DNA of 64,000 bases from Streptomyces sp. R28 (GTDB lineage: Bacteria; Actinomycetota; Actinomycetes; Streptomycetales; Streptomycetaceae), in the NCBI RefSeq assembly GCF_041052385.1, contig NZ_CP163439.1, positions 2,841,001 through 2,905,000 of the forward strand. Direction: 5' to 3'. The translations under genes were made by a program, and so were the position numbers. This document shows, piece after piece, positions 1 to 9,529 of the stretch. Within the stretch, counting starts at the first letter, position 1. Each line of letters starts with the position of its first letter. The notes beneath the pieces are model-generated. The model was not told the origin of the DNA, did not search any database, and saw nothing but the letters and a program-made list of their open reading frames with translations.

Positions 1-738
1 CCCGGACGGTGTGTCACAGGCGATCACGCGGCCCCGGTCGAGTACCGCGACCCGGTCGAGCACGGTCTCGGCCTCGATGACGTTGTGGGTGACGAGCAGC
101 ACGGTCGTCCCGCGCTCGGCCCGCCGCCGGTCCACGGCCGACCACACGGCCCGCCGCGCCACCGGGTCCATCGCGGTGGTCGGCTCGTCGAGCACGAGCA
201 GCGGCCGCTCCCCGACCAGCGCGGCGGCGAAGCAGGCCAGCCGACGCTGCCCGCCGGACAGCTTCTTGATCGGCCGCCCGGCAAGCGGCCCGAGGCCCAG
301 CTCGTCGAGTACGGCGTCCCGCTCGGCGCGCGCCTGCCGTACGTCCAGGCCGCGCAGCCGCCCGGTGGTCTCGGCGGCGAGGGACACGGTCAGGTCGTCG
401 AGGGCGGTCGACTCCTGCCCGAGGTAGGCGAGGATGCGCGCGGCCCGCTCCGGGTGCCGCACGATGTCGTGCCCGAGGATCTCCACGCTGCCGCGGTCGG
501 GCCGCATCAGTCCGGTGAGCTGTCGTACGAGGGTGGTCTTGCCGGCGCCGTTCGGGCCGAGCAGCCCGAAGATCTCGCCGCGCCGGATGTCCAGCCGTAC
601 GTCGTCGGTGGCCCGCACCTCGGGCGTTCCGGGTGCCCCGCGCCGGCCTCGTACGGCCGGATAGGTCTTGGTCAGCCCGCGCACGGCACACACGACATCC
701 CCACTGTGCCGAAGTGCCTGTCCCGCGCGCGTACTCAC
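1..738 (-). CDS. ABC transporter ATP-binding protein (3' end cut by window edge)
   Basis: ATP-hydrolysing subunit of an ABC exporter or importer, acting on the cytoplasmic face of the membrane. 246 codons are visible and the C-terminus lies outside the window. Walker A GPNGAGKT is at residues 61-68, the signature LSGGQ at 160-164, Walker B LLVLDEP at 180-186 and the H-loop His at 218, so the ATPase looks catalytically complete. The domain layout resembles the drug/lipid exporter (CcmA/DrrA-like) subfamily, whose permease would be expected beyond the left edge. The start is a GTG (738-736), the first in-frame start after the upstream gap; an internal GTG lies 15 codons later. Substrate unknown. 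Confidence 0.85.
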   Translation of the reverse strand, partial: MSTRAGQALRHSGDVVCAVRGLTKTYPAVRGRRGAPGTPEVRATDDVRLDIRRGEIFGLLGPNGAGKTTLVRQLTGLMRPDRGSVEILGHDIVRHPERAARILAYLGQESTALDDLTVSLAAETTGRLRGLDVRQARAERDAVLDELGLGPLAGRPIKKLSGGQRRLACFAAALVGERPLLVLDEPTTAMDPVARRAVWSAVDRRRAERGTTVLLVTHNVIEAETVLDRVAVLDRGRVIACDTPSG

Positions 739-904
739 AAGGGACGAGACTACGGGGTCCGCGACCCCGATCCGCCCTCGGGTCGGCCACTCGGCACAAA
801 CCACCAGCTCGCCGTAGGAAATCGGCCGGTAGCCCCAAATCCGCCGCAACGGCGCTCAACCCCGACGACGCGTCCCGGCGATGCCGACCTCGCCCCGGCC
901 CGCG
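739..904. other. intergenic spacer between two minus-strand genes
   Basis: 166 nt upstream of the ABC ATPase gene and downstream of the NYN gene. I see no convincing hairpin with a run of T, and no clear promoter. Confidence 0.5.
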
Positions 905-2134
905 TCATTCCCCCGCAGGCGCGTGCTCCGCGGCCGTCCGGACATCGATCTCCCGCCAGAACCCGGCCCGGATCGCGTACCGATCATGCTCGTCGATCTG
1001 GTCGTCCTTGTGCGCGAGCAACCCGAACCGAGCCGCGTACCGCAGCAGCTCCCCGTCGATCCGATGCGGAATCCGCGGATACATCCCGGACAGCTTCTGC
1101 AGATGGTTCTGCTCCCCCAGCCGCTCCATCCACCGCCTCGCGAAGACCTGCCCCACCTCGTACGGATCGCCGCCGACCGTGGTGATGTCCTCCTCCCGGT
1201 CGGCCCACCGCTGCTCCGCCGTGGTCAGCTGCGCGAGCGTCGGCATCGAGGCGGCGTCGGGCGGCTCGGCCGCGACACCGGGCCGGTCGACCCACCCCTT
1301 GTCGGAGGACCAGCGCAGCGTCGCGCTCGCGGGGGGCTGGGCCGGCTGGACGCCGGGCGCGCGCAGGGCGGCGAGGTCCTTCGGCGTGGGCACGCCCTTG
1401 GGCGCCGGCACCCGCTCCTGCGTGCCGTTCTCCGAGGCGGCGGCAGCCTGGGCGTGCTCGCCCTCGTCGGCGGGCCGTTCGGCCCTCGCGCCGAGCGCGG
1501 AGTCGGGCAGCGGCGCGGACAGGATCGCGGCGATCTCGGGCCGGGGCACGGGCGGCGGCGCGCAGACTCCGGTGAGCTCCTTGGCACGTACGGCCTTGGT
1601 GATCCACGTACGGTCGAGCACGCGCCGTTCGTCGGCCTCGGCGACCAGGTCCTCGGACTGGTTGTAGTCCCCGTCGGCGGCCTGCACCGCCCACAGGTGT
1701 ACGGCGACGCCGTGCTCCTTGGCGGCCATCATCCCCGGCAGCAGATCACCGTCGCCGGTCACCAGCACCACGTCCGAGCAGGCGCGGTTGCGGGCCAACT
1801 CGGTGAGCTCGGCGTGCATCGCGGCGTCCACGCCCTTCTGGGCCCAGCGGCCGTCGCTGCGGGTCAGGGCGCCCAGCCGGACGGTGACCCGGGGCATCAC
1901 CCGCAGCCTGCGGTGCTCGGGCTGCGGGACGCGGTCGGGGGCGCCGTCGAACCAGTAGATGCGCAGCAGGGGCTGCTGCGTGTCCGACTCGGCGCGTTCG
2001 CGCAGGCCCTGGATGAGGGCGGCGTGGTCGACGGTGATCCGGGACCGGGAGGGCTCCCCGGCGAGGAGGCTCGCGGCGGCCCCCAGCAGATACCCGGCGT
2101 CCACCAGGACGATGCAGCGGTCCACGCGACTCAC
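905..2134 (-). CDS. NYN (PIN-like nuclease) domain protein
   Basis: 409 aa. The N-terminal third fits the NYN/LabA (DUF88-type) PIN-like fold, a family of Mg2+-dependent RNA-processing nucleases. Acidic positions in the right places are visible: VLVDAG near residues 9-14, KGVDAAMHAEL near 100, and DVVLVTGDGDLLP near 120-133. The middle (about 190-290) is low-complexity Ala/Pro-rich linker. The C-terminal part (about 300-400) is a conserved-looking folded domain containing YEVGQVFARRW. Start: GTG preceded by a purine-rich AGGAAGAGGG stretch. Monocistronic. Nuclease activity and target are inferred from the family only. Confidence 0.8.
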   Translation of the reverse strand: MSRVDRCIVLVDAGYLLGAAASLLAGEPSRSRITVDHAALIQGLRERAESDTQQPLLRIYWFDGAPDRVPQPEHRRLRVMPRVTVRLGALTRSDGRWAQKGVDAAMHAELTELARNRACSDVVLVTGDGDLLPGMMAAKEHGVAVHLWAVQAADGDYNQSEDLVAEADERRVLDRTWITKAVRAKELTGVCAPPPVPRPEIAAILSAPLPDSALGARAERPADEGEHAQAAAASENGTQERVPAPKGVPTPKDLAALRAPGVQPAQPPASATLRWSSDKGWVDRPGVAAEPPDAASMPTLAQLTTAEQRWADREEDITTVGGDPYEVGQVFARRWMERLGEQNHLQKLSGMYPRIPHRIDGELLRYAARFGLLAHKDDQIDEHDRYAIRAGFWREIDVRTAAEHAPAGE

Positions 2135-2370
2135 CCTCTTCCTGGGAGGTTTGCTTGGGGCTTCCTTCGAGTCTGCCCGACCACGCGGGGGTTAACGGGG
2201 CGAACTCGATCTTCGGCGTGGCGTTTCGAGGCATCGCCACCTCGGCGCGCCATGCCTCACGCCCCGACAACCCCCGTTACACACGGTAATTATCCGAAAT
2301 GCACTCTTCGTCAGCCTATGTGAATCTGGTCCCGGCCCTGGCCCCTAGATCCCCCACAGGAGGCATCACC

Positions 2371-2535
2371 ATGGCCAAGAACAAGAAGCAGGACCGGAAG
2401 CAGCCGCAGTCCGAGCGCAGCGAGCAGCAGGCCCAGCAGTCCTCGATGGAGACGCAGGCCGAGCAGCGCATCACGCAGGCAACGCCGGGCGACATGGCCC
2501 GCAAGGGCCGGCAGAAGCGCTTCGGTCACAACTGA
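2371..2535 (+). CDS. small basic hydrophilic protein, 54 aa
   Basis: Conserved-looking Streptomyces small protein of unknown function. It begins MAKNKKQDRKQ and is made almost entirely of Lys, Arg, Gln, Glu and Ser, with no hydrophobic core, so it is probably disordered or nucleic-acid/ribosome associated (inference). The ATG at 2371 is chosen because a perfect Shine-Dalgarno ACAGGAGG lies 9-10 nt upstream; the longer in-frame reading from 2299 has no such site. It is transcribed alone and is followed by a strong bidirectional terminator shared with dnaE. Confidence 0.75.
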   Translation: MAKNKKQDRKQPQSERSEQQAQQSSMETQAEQRITQATPGDMARKGRQKRFGHN

Positions 2536-2573
2536 CATCTGCATAACGGGTTGTTGAGACCCAGGCACGTGAA

Positions 2574-2605
2574 GAGGGGCGCACCCCACACAGGGTGCGC
2601 CCCTC
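2574..2605. terminator. bidirectional intrinsic terminator
   Basis: Perfect 13-bp stem (2574-2586 with 2593-2605, GC-rich) and a 6-nt loop CACACA, lying between the converging small-protein gene (+) and dnaE (-). No long U-tract, as is usual in Streptomyces. Confidence 0.85.
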
Positions 2606-2647
2606 TCGCGTTTCCGACGCCGAGGCACGCGGCAACCGCGCAGCCGC

Positions 2648-5600
2648 TCAGCCCGCCAGGCAGGACGGGCCGAGCAGCACCTTCAGGTCACCGAACAGCG
2701 CCGGGTCGGGCTTCACCCGGTGCCGGTCCAGCCGGAGCACCGTGGTCTTGGTCGGGCCCTGGAGCTTGATGCGGACCTCGCTGTCTCCCTTGTGGTGACT
2801 GAGGATCTCACCGAGGCGGTTGATCATCGGCGGGGTGACCCTGGTGGCCGGGATGGTGAGGATCACGGGCGCGTTGGTGCCCGCGTTGGACAGGTCGGGG
2901 ACCTGGAGCTCCATCGCGACCAGCCGCGGCACGTCCTCGCGCTTGTCGAGACGGCCCTTGACGAACACGACGGCGTCCTCGACGAGTTGGGTCGAGACGA
3001 GCTGGTACGTCGCCGGGAAGAACATGCACTCGATGGAACCGGCGAGGTCCTCGACGGTGGCGATCGCCCAGGCGTTGCCCTGCTTGGTCATCTTGCGCTG
3101 CAGGCCGGAGATGATGCCGCCGATGGTCACCACGGCCCCGTCGGAGTGCTCGCCGCCCGTCAGCTGGGCGATGCCCGCGTCGGCCTTGTCGGACAGGACG
3201 TGTTCCAGACCGAAGAGCGGGTGGTCGGAGACGTACAGACCGAGCATCTCCCGCTCCTGGGCGAGCAGATAGGTCTTGTCCCACTCCTCGTCGGTGAACT
3301 GCACGTCGAGTCCGAAGCCGGGCTCGTCGCTCTCCTCCTCGCCCATGCCGCCGAAGAGGTCGAACTGGCCCTCGGCCTCCTTGCGCTTGACCGCGACCAC
3401 GTTGTCGATCATCGGCTCGAAGTGCGCGGTGAGGCCCTTGCGGGTGTGCCCCAGGGTGTCGAACGCGCCCGCCTTGATCAGCGACTCCGTGGTGCGCTTG
3501 TTGCAGGCGACCGCCTCGACCTTGTCGAGGTAGTCGGGGAAGGAGGCGTACTTGCCCTTGGCCTTGCGGCTCTTGATGATCGACTCGACCACGTTCGTGC
3601 CGACGTTGCGCACGGCTTCGAGGCCGAAGAGGATCACGTCGTCGCCCTGGGCGGCGAAGTTGTGCACCGACTCGTTGACGTTCGGCGGGAGCACCTTGAT
3701 GCCCATGCGGCGGCACTCGTTGAGGTAGACGGCCGACTTGTCCTTGTCGTCCTTGACGGAGGTCAGCAGCGCGGCCATGTACTCGGCGGGGTGGTTCGCC
3801 TTGAGGTAGGCGGTCCAGTACGAGACCAGGCCGTACGCGGCCGAGTGCGCCTTGTTGAACGCGTAGCCGGCGAACGGGACCAGCACGTCCCACAGGGCCT
3901 GGATGGCTTCGTCGCTGTAGCCCTTGTCACGGGCGCCCTTCTGGAAGAGGACGAAGTTCTTCGCCAGTTCGTCGGGCTTCTTCTTGCCCATCACGCGGCG
4001 GAGGATGTCGGCCTCGCCGAGCGAGTAGCCGGCGATGATCTGGGCGGCCTTCTGCACCTGCTCCTGGTAGACGATCAGGCCATAGGTGACGGCCAGGACC
4101 TCTTCGAGGGGCTCCTCCAGCTCCTTGTGGATCGGGGTGATCTCCTGGAGCTTGTTCTTGCGCAGCGCGTAGTTGGTGTGCGAGTCCATGCCCATCGGGC
4201 CCGGACGGTAAAGGGCGGAGACGGCGGAGATGTCTTCGAAGTTGTCGGGCTTCATCAGGCGCAGCAGCGAGCGCATGGGGCCGCCGTCGAACTGGAAGAC
4301 GCCGAGGGTGTCGCCGCGCTGGAGGAGTTCGAAGGTCGTCGGATCGTCGAGCGGGAGGCTCAGCAGATCGATGTCGATGCCCTTGTTGGACTTCACCATC
4401 TTGACGGCGTCGTCCATGATCGTCAGGTTGCGCAGGCCGAGGAAGTCCATCTTCAGCAGGCCGAGCGACTCACAACTCGGGTAGTCCCACTGCGTGATGG
4501 TCACGCCGTCGGTGTGCCTGACCCAGACGGGCACGTGCTCGGTGATGGTCTCGCTGGACATGATCACGCCGGCGGCGTGCACACCCATCTGCCGGACCAG
4601 GCCCTCGACGCCCTTGGCGGTGTCGATGACCTTCTTCACGTCCGGCTCGTTCTCGTACATCGCCCGGATCTCGCCCGCCTCGCTGTAGCGGGGGTGCGAG
4701 GGGTCGGTGATGCCGTTGAGGTCGATGCCCTTGCCGAGGACGTCGGCGGGCATGGCCTTGGTGAGGCGGTCGCCCATGGCGTACGGGTAGCCCAGCACGC
4801 GCGCGGAGTCCTTGATGGCGTTCTTCGCCTTGATCTTGCCGTAGGTGCCGATCATGGCGACCTTGTCGGCGCCGTACTTCTCCGTCACGTACCTGATCAC
4901 CTCGACGCGCCTGCGCTCGTCGAAGTCGATGTCGACATCGGGCATCGAGATGCGCTCGGGGTTGAGGAACCGCTCGAAGATCAGGCCGTGCGGGATGGGG
5001 TCGAGGTCGGTGATGCCCATGGCGTAGGCGACGATCGAACCGGCCGCGGAGCCTCGGCCGGGGCCGACCGCGATGCCGTTGTTCTTGGCCCACATGATGA
5101 AGTCGGCGACGACGAGGAAGGAGCCGGGGAAGCCCATCGAGATGATGACGTCCATCTCGTACTCGGCCTGCTTCTGCCGGTCATCGGGGACGCCGCCGGG
5201 GAAGCGACGCTCCATGCCCCGGCGGACCTCCTCCTTGAACCAGGTGACCTCGGTGTAGCCCTCGGGGATGTCGAACTTCGGCATCAGGTTCCGGGACTCG
5301 AACATGCCGGTGGTGTCGACCATCTCGGCGACGAGGAGCGTGTTGGCGCAGCCCTGCTGCCAGGCGTCCGAGGAGTCGATGGCGTACATCTCGTCCGTGG
5401 ACTTCAGGTAGTAGCCGGTGCCGTCGAACCTGAAGCGGTCGGGGTCGGAGAGGTTCTTGCCGGTCTGGATGCACAGCAGCGCGTCGTGGGCGGTCGCCTC
5501 GTGCGCGTACGTGTAGTGCGAGTCGTTGGTGACCAGCGGCGGAATGCCGAGCTTGCGGCCGATCTCCAGGAGGCCGTCGCGGACCCGGTGCTCGATGTCG

Positions 5601-6187
5601 ATGCCGTGGTCCATCAGCTCCAGGAAGTACTTGTCCTTGCCGAAGATGTCCTGGTAGTCGGCGGCCGCCTTGAGGGCCTCTTCCTCCTGACCGAGCCGCA
5701 GCCGGGTCTGGACCTCGCCGGAGGGGCAGCCGGTGGAGGCGACGATCCCCTCGGACCACTGGGAGATGGTCTCCTTGTCCATCCGGGGCCACTTCTGCAG
5801 CCAGCCCTCGGCGTACGCGTCCGACGACAGGCGGAAGATGTTGTGCAGACCCGTCCGGTTCACGGCCCACATCGTCTTGTGGGTGTAACCACCGGAACCG
5901 GAGACGTCGTCCCGCTTCTGGTGCGGCTGGCCCCACTGGATCTTGCGCTTGTTGCGCCGGGACTCGGGCGCGACATAGGCCTCGATCCCGATGATCGGGG
6001 TGACTCCGGCCTTCTTCGCGGTGTGGAAGAAGTCGTACGCCCCGTGGAGGTTGCCGTGGTCGGACATGGCGATGTGCGTCATGCCCATCTCGTTGCACGC
6101 GTTGAACATGTCCTTCAGCCGCGCGGCACCGTCCAGCAGCGAGTACTGGGTGTGGACGTGCAGGTGCGTGAACGGCGGCTTTGACAC
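2648..6187 (-). CDS. dnaE: DNA polymerase III alpha subunit (replicative, DnaE1 type)
   Basis: Catalytic subunit of the replicative polymerase; 1179 aa, the normal actinobacterial DnaE1 length. The N-terminal PHP domain begins FTHLHVHTQYS and continues to MSDHGNLHG, so its metal-binding residues look intact; in actinobacterial DnaE1 this domain is known to carry the proofreading exonuclease. The palm catalytic motif PDVDIDFDERRR is near residue 420. The helix-hairpin-helix and OB-fold regions follow, with VTIGGIISGLQRKMTKQG in the OB part. Start: the GTG at 6187 gives MSKPPFTHLHVH and has GGAGG about 8 nt upstream; longer readings add unrelated sequence. Divergent from the DUF2252 gene. Confidence 0.97.
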   Translation of the reverse strand: MSKPPFTHLHVHTQYSLLDGAARLKDMFNACNEMGMTHIAMSDHGNLHGAYDFFHTAKKAGVTPIIGIEAYVAPESRRNKRKIQWGQPHQKRDDVSGSGGYTHKTMWAVNRTGLHNIFRLSSDAYAEGWLQKWPRMDKETISQWSEGIVASTGCPSGEVQTRLRLGQEEEALKAAADYQDIFGKDKYFLELMDHGIDIEHRVRDGLLEIGRKLGIPPLVTNDSHYTYAHEATAHDALLCIQTGKNLSDPDRFRFDGTGYYLKSTDEMYAIDSSDAWQQGCANTLLVAEMVDTTGMFESRNLMPKFDIPEGYTEVTWFKEEVRRGMERRFPGGVPDDRQKQAEYEMDVIISMGFPGSFLVVADFIMWAKNNGIAVGPGRGSAAGSIVAYAMGITDLDPIPHGLIFERFLNPERISMPDVDIDFDERRRVEVIRYVTEKYGADKVAMIGTYGKIKAKNAIKDSARVLGYPYAMGDRLTKAMPADVLGKGIDLNGITDPSHPRYSEAGEIRAMYENEPDVKKVIDTAKGVEGLVRQMGVHAAGVIMSSETITEHVPVWVRHTDGVTITQWDYPSCESLGLLKMDFLGLRNLTIMDDAVKMVKSNKGIDIDLLSLPLDDPTTFELLQRGDTLGVFQFDGGPMRSLLRLMKPDNFEDISAVSALYRPGPMGMDSHTNYALRKNKLQEITPIHKELEEPLEEVLAVTYGLIVYQEQVQKAAQIIAGYSLGEADILRRVMGKKKPDELAKNFVLFQKGARDKGYSDEAIQALWDVLVPFAGYAFNKAHSAAYGLVSYWTAYLKANHPAEYMAALLTSVKDDKDKSAVYLNECRRMGIKVLPPNVNESVHNFAAQGDDVILFGLEAVRNVGTNVVESIIKSRKAKGKYASFPDYLDKVEAVACNKRTTESLIKAGAFDTLGHTRKGLTAHFEPMIDNVVAVKRKEAEGQFDLFGGMGEEESDEPGFGLDVQFTDEEWDKTYLLAQEREMLGLYVSDHPLFGLEHVLSDKADAGIAQLTGGEHSDGAVVTIGGIISGLQRKMTKQGNAWAIATVEDLAGSIECMFFPATYQLVSTQLVEDAVVFVKGRLDKREDVPRLVAMELQVPDLSNAGTNAPVILTIPATRVTPPMINRLGEILSHHKGDSEVRIKLQGPTKTTVLRLDRHRVKPDPALFGDLKVLLGPSCLAG

Positions 6188-6420
6188 GGTTTCGGCCTCC
6201 AAGGCAAACAGGCGTCGACAAGATCCGGACCAGACTCCGACGGGCCGCGGACAGTCTGGGGGACAGCTGCGAAGTCTATGCCTCGACACTGACACCAGGG
6301 CCGCATCCCCGCGTACCTTCATGCGAGAACGCGGGCACTCCCTCGCACGTTCGTACGTTGCCACGAGGGAGGTTCCCGCCCCACACGTCATGCACCACCT
6401 GCACCAGGAGGCACCCAGCG

Positions 6421-7761
6421 ATGTCGGTCCCCCAGCTCAACGACGAGCAGCGCGGCGACGAGATCCTCGCCGTCTTCGACACCGCCTTCGGCGAGCTCCT
6501 GGCCGCCGACCCGGCCGCGTTCCGCGTGAAGTTCCGGAAGATGGCGGCCTCGGCGTTCGCGTTCTACCGCGGCACGGCGTGCCTCTTCTACCACGACCTG
6601 ACCGCAAACAGTGGTTTCGGGTCGAAGCGGGGCGGCCCGTACCTCGACGAGCGCACCTCGCGCGTGTGGATCCACGGCGACCTGCACGCCGAGAACTTCG
6701 GCACGTACATGGACGCCAACGGCCGGCTGATCTTCAACGTCAACGACTTCGACGAGGCATACGTCGGCCCCTTCACCTGGGACCTCAAGCGCTTCGCCGC
6801 CTCGGTCGCCCTCATCGGGTACGCCAAGGCGTTCAGCGACGAGCAGATCACCGAGCTGGTCCAGATCTACGCGGGCGCGTACCGCGAGCGCGTGCACGCC
6901 CTGGCGACCGGCGCCAAGAGGGACGAGGTCCCGCCGTTCACACTGGACACCGCCCAGGGCCCGCTCCTGGACGCGCTGCGCGACGCCCGCGCACTGACCC
7001 GCTTCGGGCTGCTGGACTCGATGACCGAGATCCGGGACTTCGAGCGCCGCTTCGCCGCGGGCGGCGGCTCCATCGAGCTGGACGCGGCCACCCGCTACAA
7101 GGTGCTCGCGGCCTTCGACGGCTATCTGGAGACGCTCCCGGACGCCTCGCTGGCCCGCCCGGACTCGTACCGGGTGAAGGACGTGGTCGGCCGCCGCGGC
7201 ATCGGCATCGGGTCGGCCGGGCTGCCGTCGTACAACATCCTCCTGGAGGGCCACAGCGACGCCCTGGAGAACGACGTCGTGATCTACATCAAGCAGGCCC
7301 AGACCCCGGCCGTCTCCCGCCACATCACCGACCAGGCGATCCGCGAGTACTTCCAGCACGAGGGTCACCGCACGGTGATCTCCCAGCGCGCCCTGCAGGC
7401 GCACGCCGACCCGTGGCTGGGCTGGACCGAGCTGGACGGGGCGGGCCAGCTGGTCGCCGAGGTCTCGCCGTACGCCGTGGACCTGGACTGGGGCGACATC
7501 GACGACCCGGAGGAGATCGCGGCGGTCGTCGCCGACCTCGGCCGGGCGACGGCCACGATGCACGCGGCGGCGGACGACACCTCCGGCGAGTCCCTGGTGC
7601 CGTTCTCCACCGAGCGGGCCATCGACGCGGCGATCGCCGCCGACGAGGACGGCTTCGCGGAGCTCCTGGCCGACTTCGCGCACGAATACGGCGCACGCGC
7701 GCGTGCCGACCACCAGATCTTCGTCGACCTGTTCCGCAACGGCAGGATTCCGGGTCTGTGA
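6421..7761 (+). CDS. DUF2252 family protein (kinase-like fold)
   Basis: 446 aa. DUF2252 proteins have an aminoglycoside-phosphotransferase/protein-kinase-like fold; their substrate is not known. Visible hallmarks are the catalytic-loop-like HGDLHAENFG (residues 85-94), followed by NDFDEA (108-113) and a conserved WDLKR (120-124). The ATG at 6421 is preceded by AGGAGG at the right spacing; an upstream in-frame extension would overlap the dnaE promoter region and is rejected. No obvious partner gene beside it. Confidence 0.85.
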   Translation: MSVPQLNDEQRGDEILAVFDTAFGELLAADPAAFRVKFRKMAASAFAFYRGTACLFYHDLTANSGFGSKRGGPYLDERTSRVWIHGDLHAENFGTYMDANGRLIFNVNDFDEAYVGPFTWDLKRFAASVALIGYAKAFSDEQITELVQIYAGAYRERVHALATGAKRDEVPPFTLDTAQGPLLDALRDARALTRFGLLDSMTEIRDFERRFAAGGGSIELDAATRYKVLAAFDGYLETLPDASLARPDSYRVKDVVGRRGIGIGSAGLPSYNILLEGHSDALENDVVIYIKQAQTPAVSRHITDQAIREYFQHEGHRTVISQRALQAHADPWLGWTELDGAGQLVAEVSPYAVDLDWGDIDDPEEIAAVVADLGRATATMHAAADDTSGESLVPFSTERAIDAAIAADEDGFAELLADFAHEYGARARADHQIFVDLFRNGRIPGL

Positions 7762-7850
7762 CGGAAGGGCCACGCACCGGCGCTCCCCGTCCGCTCACAG
7801 GCAGCCTTTAAGGGTCCCTTACAGGCCTACGTGACACACTCTCCTCCGCT

Positions 7851-8549
7851 ATGGACATATCCGGGACCCAGCTACGAGCCGTACGCGCGGCGCTGTTCAC
7901 GTCACTCGTCGTGACGCTCAGCACCGCGTCGCACGTGCTGCTCTCCCGGGCGCCGCTGCCGCTGAACACGGTGGCCCTGCTCGCGGCCGCCGTGTTCGTC
8001 CTCGCGTACGCCCTGGCCGGCCGTGAGCGCAGCTTCGGGCGGATCGCCGCCCTGCTGATCCCGCTGGAGCTGGCCGCCGACACGATCCTCACCACCGGCC
8101 AGCACGTCTGTTACGGCAAGGCGGGCGGGCCGGTCGCCGGCCCGCTGGCCTCGGTCGGCTGGGACGTGCTGTGCGGCGACGGCACCCAGGTCGGCACGCC
8201 ACTGGCCCAGGTCACCGGCACCGACCCCGACAGGCTGGGCGGTCTCCTCGCCCACGCCGACCCTGCCACCGCCTGGCTGCTGCTCGCCGCGCACATCTCG
8301 GTCGGCCTGGTCGCCGCCGCCTGGCTGCGCCGCGGCGAGCGGGCCCTGGCCCAGCTGCTGAGCGCGGTGACGGCGACCACGTTCCGCCCGCTGCTGCTGG
8401 CGGTCGCCGCGGTGACGGTGCGCCGGATCGCACCGGCCCGCCACCTGCCGCGCCCCGCCGACCGTACGACCACCGCCCGCACCCTCCTCCTCGTGCACTC
8501 CCTGGGACGGCGTGGACCGCCGTGCTCGCCCGCCTTCACCTGTGCGTGA
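7851..8549 (+). CDS. integral membrane protein of unknown function
   Basis: 232 aa with about five hydrophobic segments (near residues 10-30, 38-56, 62-80, 135-155 and 165-187) and a basic C-terminal tail. A loop around 85-115 contains two cysteines (HVCYGKAGG and DVLCGDG), which might be an extracytoplasmic disulfide. The downstream gene encodes a DsbA-like thiol oxidoreductase, so a shared envelope role is possible. No Shine-Dalgarno is visible before the ATG (the preceding bases are CTCCTCCGCT), so the message may be leaderless or the start may lie elsewhere. I do not recognise the family. Confidence 0.65.
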   Translation: MDISGTQLRAVRAALFTSLVVTLSTASHVLLSRAPLPLNTVALLAAAVFVLAYALAGRERSFGRIAALLIPLELAADTILTTGQHVCYGKAGGPVAGPLASVGWDVLCGDGTQVGTPLAQVTGTDPDRLGGLLAHADPATAWLLLAAHISVGLVAAAWLRRGERALAQLLSAVTATTFRPLLLAVAAVTVRRIAPARHLPRPADRTTTARTLLLVHSLGRRGPPCSPAFTCA

Positions 8550-8626
8550 ACGGCATCTGAGCACCACGGCCCACCCATACGTATCCCGCACACACACGTG
8601 TGCGTGTCCCCATGGAGATCACCAAC

Positions 8627-9436
8627 ATGAGCAAGCGGAACAGCCAGTCGGCGAAGACGGCGGCCCGGGAGCGGCTGCGCGCCGAGCGTGAGCGCGCGGC
8701 CAAGCGGGCGAAGGTCAGGCGCCAGGTCATCGTCGCCTGTTCGATCGTCGGCGTACTGGCTGCGGCGGGCGGCATAGGCTATGCCGTCGTCCAGGCCAAC
8801 AAGCCCACCTACTGGGAGGCGGTCAAGGACGACAAGGTCGTCGCGCCGGCCAACACCACGGGTACGAACGGCACGACCGTCGTCATCGGCAAGGACAGCG
8901 CCAAGAAGACCCTCAAGATCTACGAGGACCCGCGCTGCCCCGTCTGCGCCACGTTCGAGCAGACCGTCGGCTCCACCGTCGACAAGGACATCGAGGCCGG
9001 CAAATACAAGTTCCAGTACGTCGGCGCCACGTTCATCGACAACAAGGACAACGGCGAGGGTTCCAAGAACGCGCTGAGCGCCCTGGGCGCCGCGCTGAAC
9101 GTCAGCGACGAGGCGTTCCTCGCGTACAAGACCGCGCTCTACTCGACGAAGTGGCACCCGGACGAGACGACCGACAAGTTCAAGGACGACAGCTACCTCA
9201 TCAAGGTCGCCGACACCGTCCCCGCGCTGAAGGACAACAAGAAGTTCCAGGACGCCGTCGAGAAGGGCACCTACGACGCCTGGGCGATGGCCATGTCGAA
9301 GACCTTCGACGACAACAAGGACGGTGTGACCGGCACCCCGGGCTTCGTCATGGACGGCAAGCAGCTCAACGGGGGCACCCCGCTCCTGACGGTGGCCGAC
9401 TACAACAAGGTGGTGGACGCGGCTCTCAAGGGCTGA
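8627..9436 (+). CDS. DsbA-family thiol-disulfide oxidoreductase, membrane-anchored
   Basis: 269 aa. A very basic N-terminus (1-32, RERLRAERERAAKRAK) precedes one transmembrane segment (33-55), followed by an extracytoplasmic thioredoxin-like domain with the redox motif CPVC at 104-107 (IYEDPRCPVC) and the cis-Pro region VTGTPGF near the C-terminus. This fits DsbA/mycobacterial-type disulfide oxidoreductases that fold exported proteins. Start: ATG at 8627 preceded by GGAG 9 nt upstream; an in-frame ATG at 8612 lacks a ribosome-binding site. It may be co-transcribed with the membrane protein gene 77 nt upstream and ends at a strong terminator. Confidence 0.88.
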   Translation: MSKRNSQSAKTAARERLRAERERAAKRAKVRRQVIVACSIVGVLAAAGGIGYAVVQANKPTYWEAVKDDKVVAPANTTGTNGTTVVIGKDSAKKTLKIYEDPRCPVCATFEQTVGSTVDKDIEAGKYKFQYVGATFIDNKDNGEGSKNALSALGAALNVSDEAFLAYKTALYSTKWHPDETTDKFKDDSYLIKVADTVPALKDNKKFQDAVEKGTYDAWAMAMSKTFDDNKDGVTGTPGFVMDGKQLNGGTPLLTVADYNKVVDAALKG

Positions 9437-9464
9437 CGCCAACTGGGAACCCGTCCTCCGCATG

Positions 9465-9500
9465 AAGAGGGAACGAACTCTTGCGCGTTCGTTCCCTCTT
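9465..9500 (+). terminator. intrinsic terminator after the DsbA-like gene, abutting phoD
   Basis: Perfect 14-bp inverted repeat (9465-9478 with 9487-9500) around an 8-nt loop. It ends only 29 nt before the phoD start codon, so its right arm probably overlaps the -35 zone of phoD. Confidence 0.8.
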
Positions 9501-9529
9501 GTCCATACCCATCAGTAACCTGATCGGCT

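Noticed and set aside
2720..6184. Long reading frame (1154 codons) antisense to dnaE
   Set aside because: A shadow produced by GC bias at third positions; Leu/Val/Asp/Arg-rich product with no domain, and dnaE on the other strand is certain.
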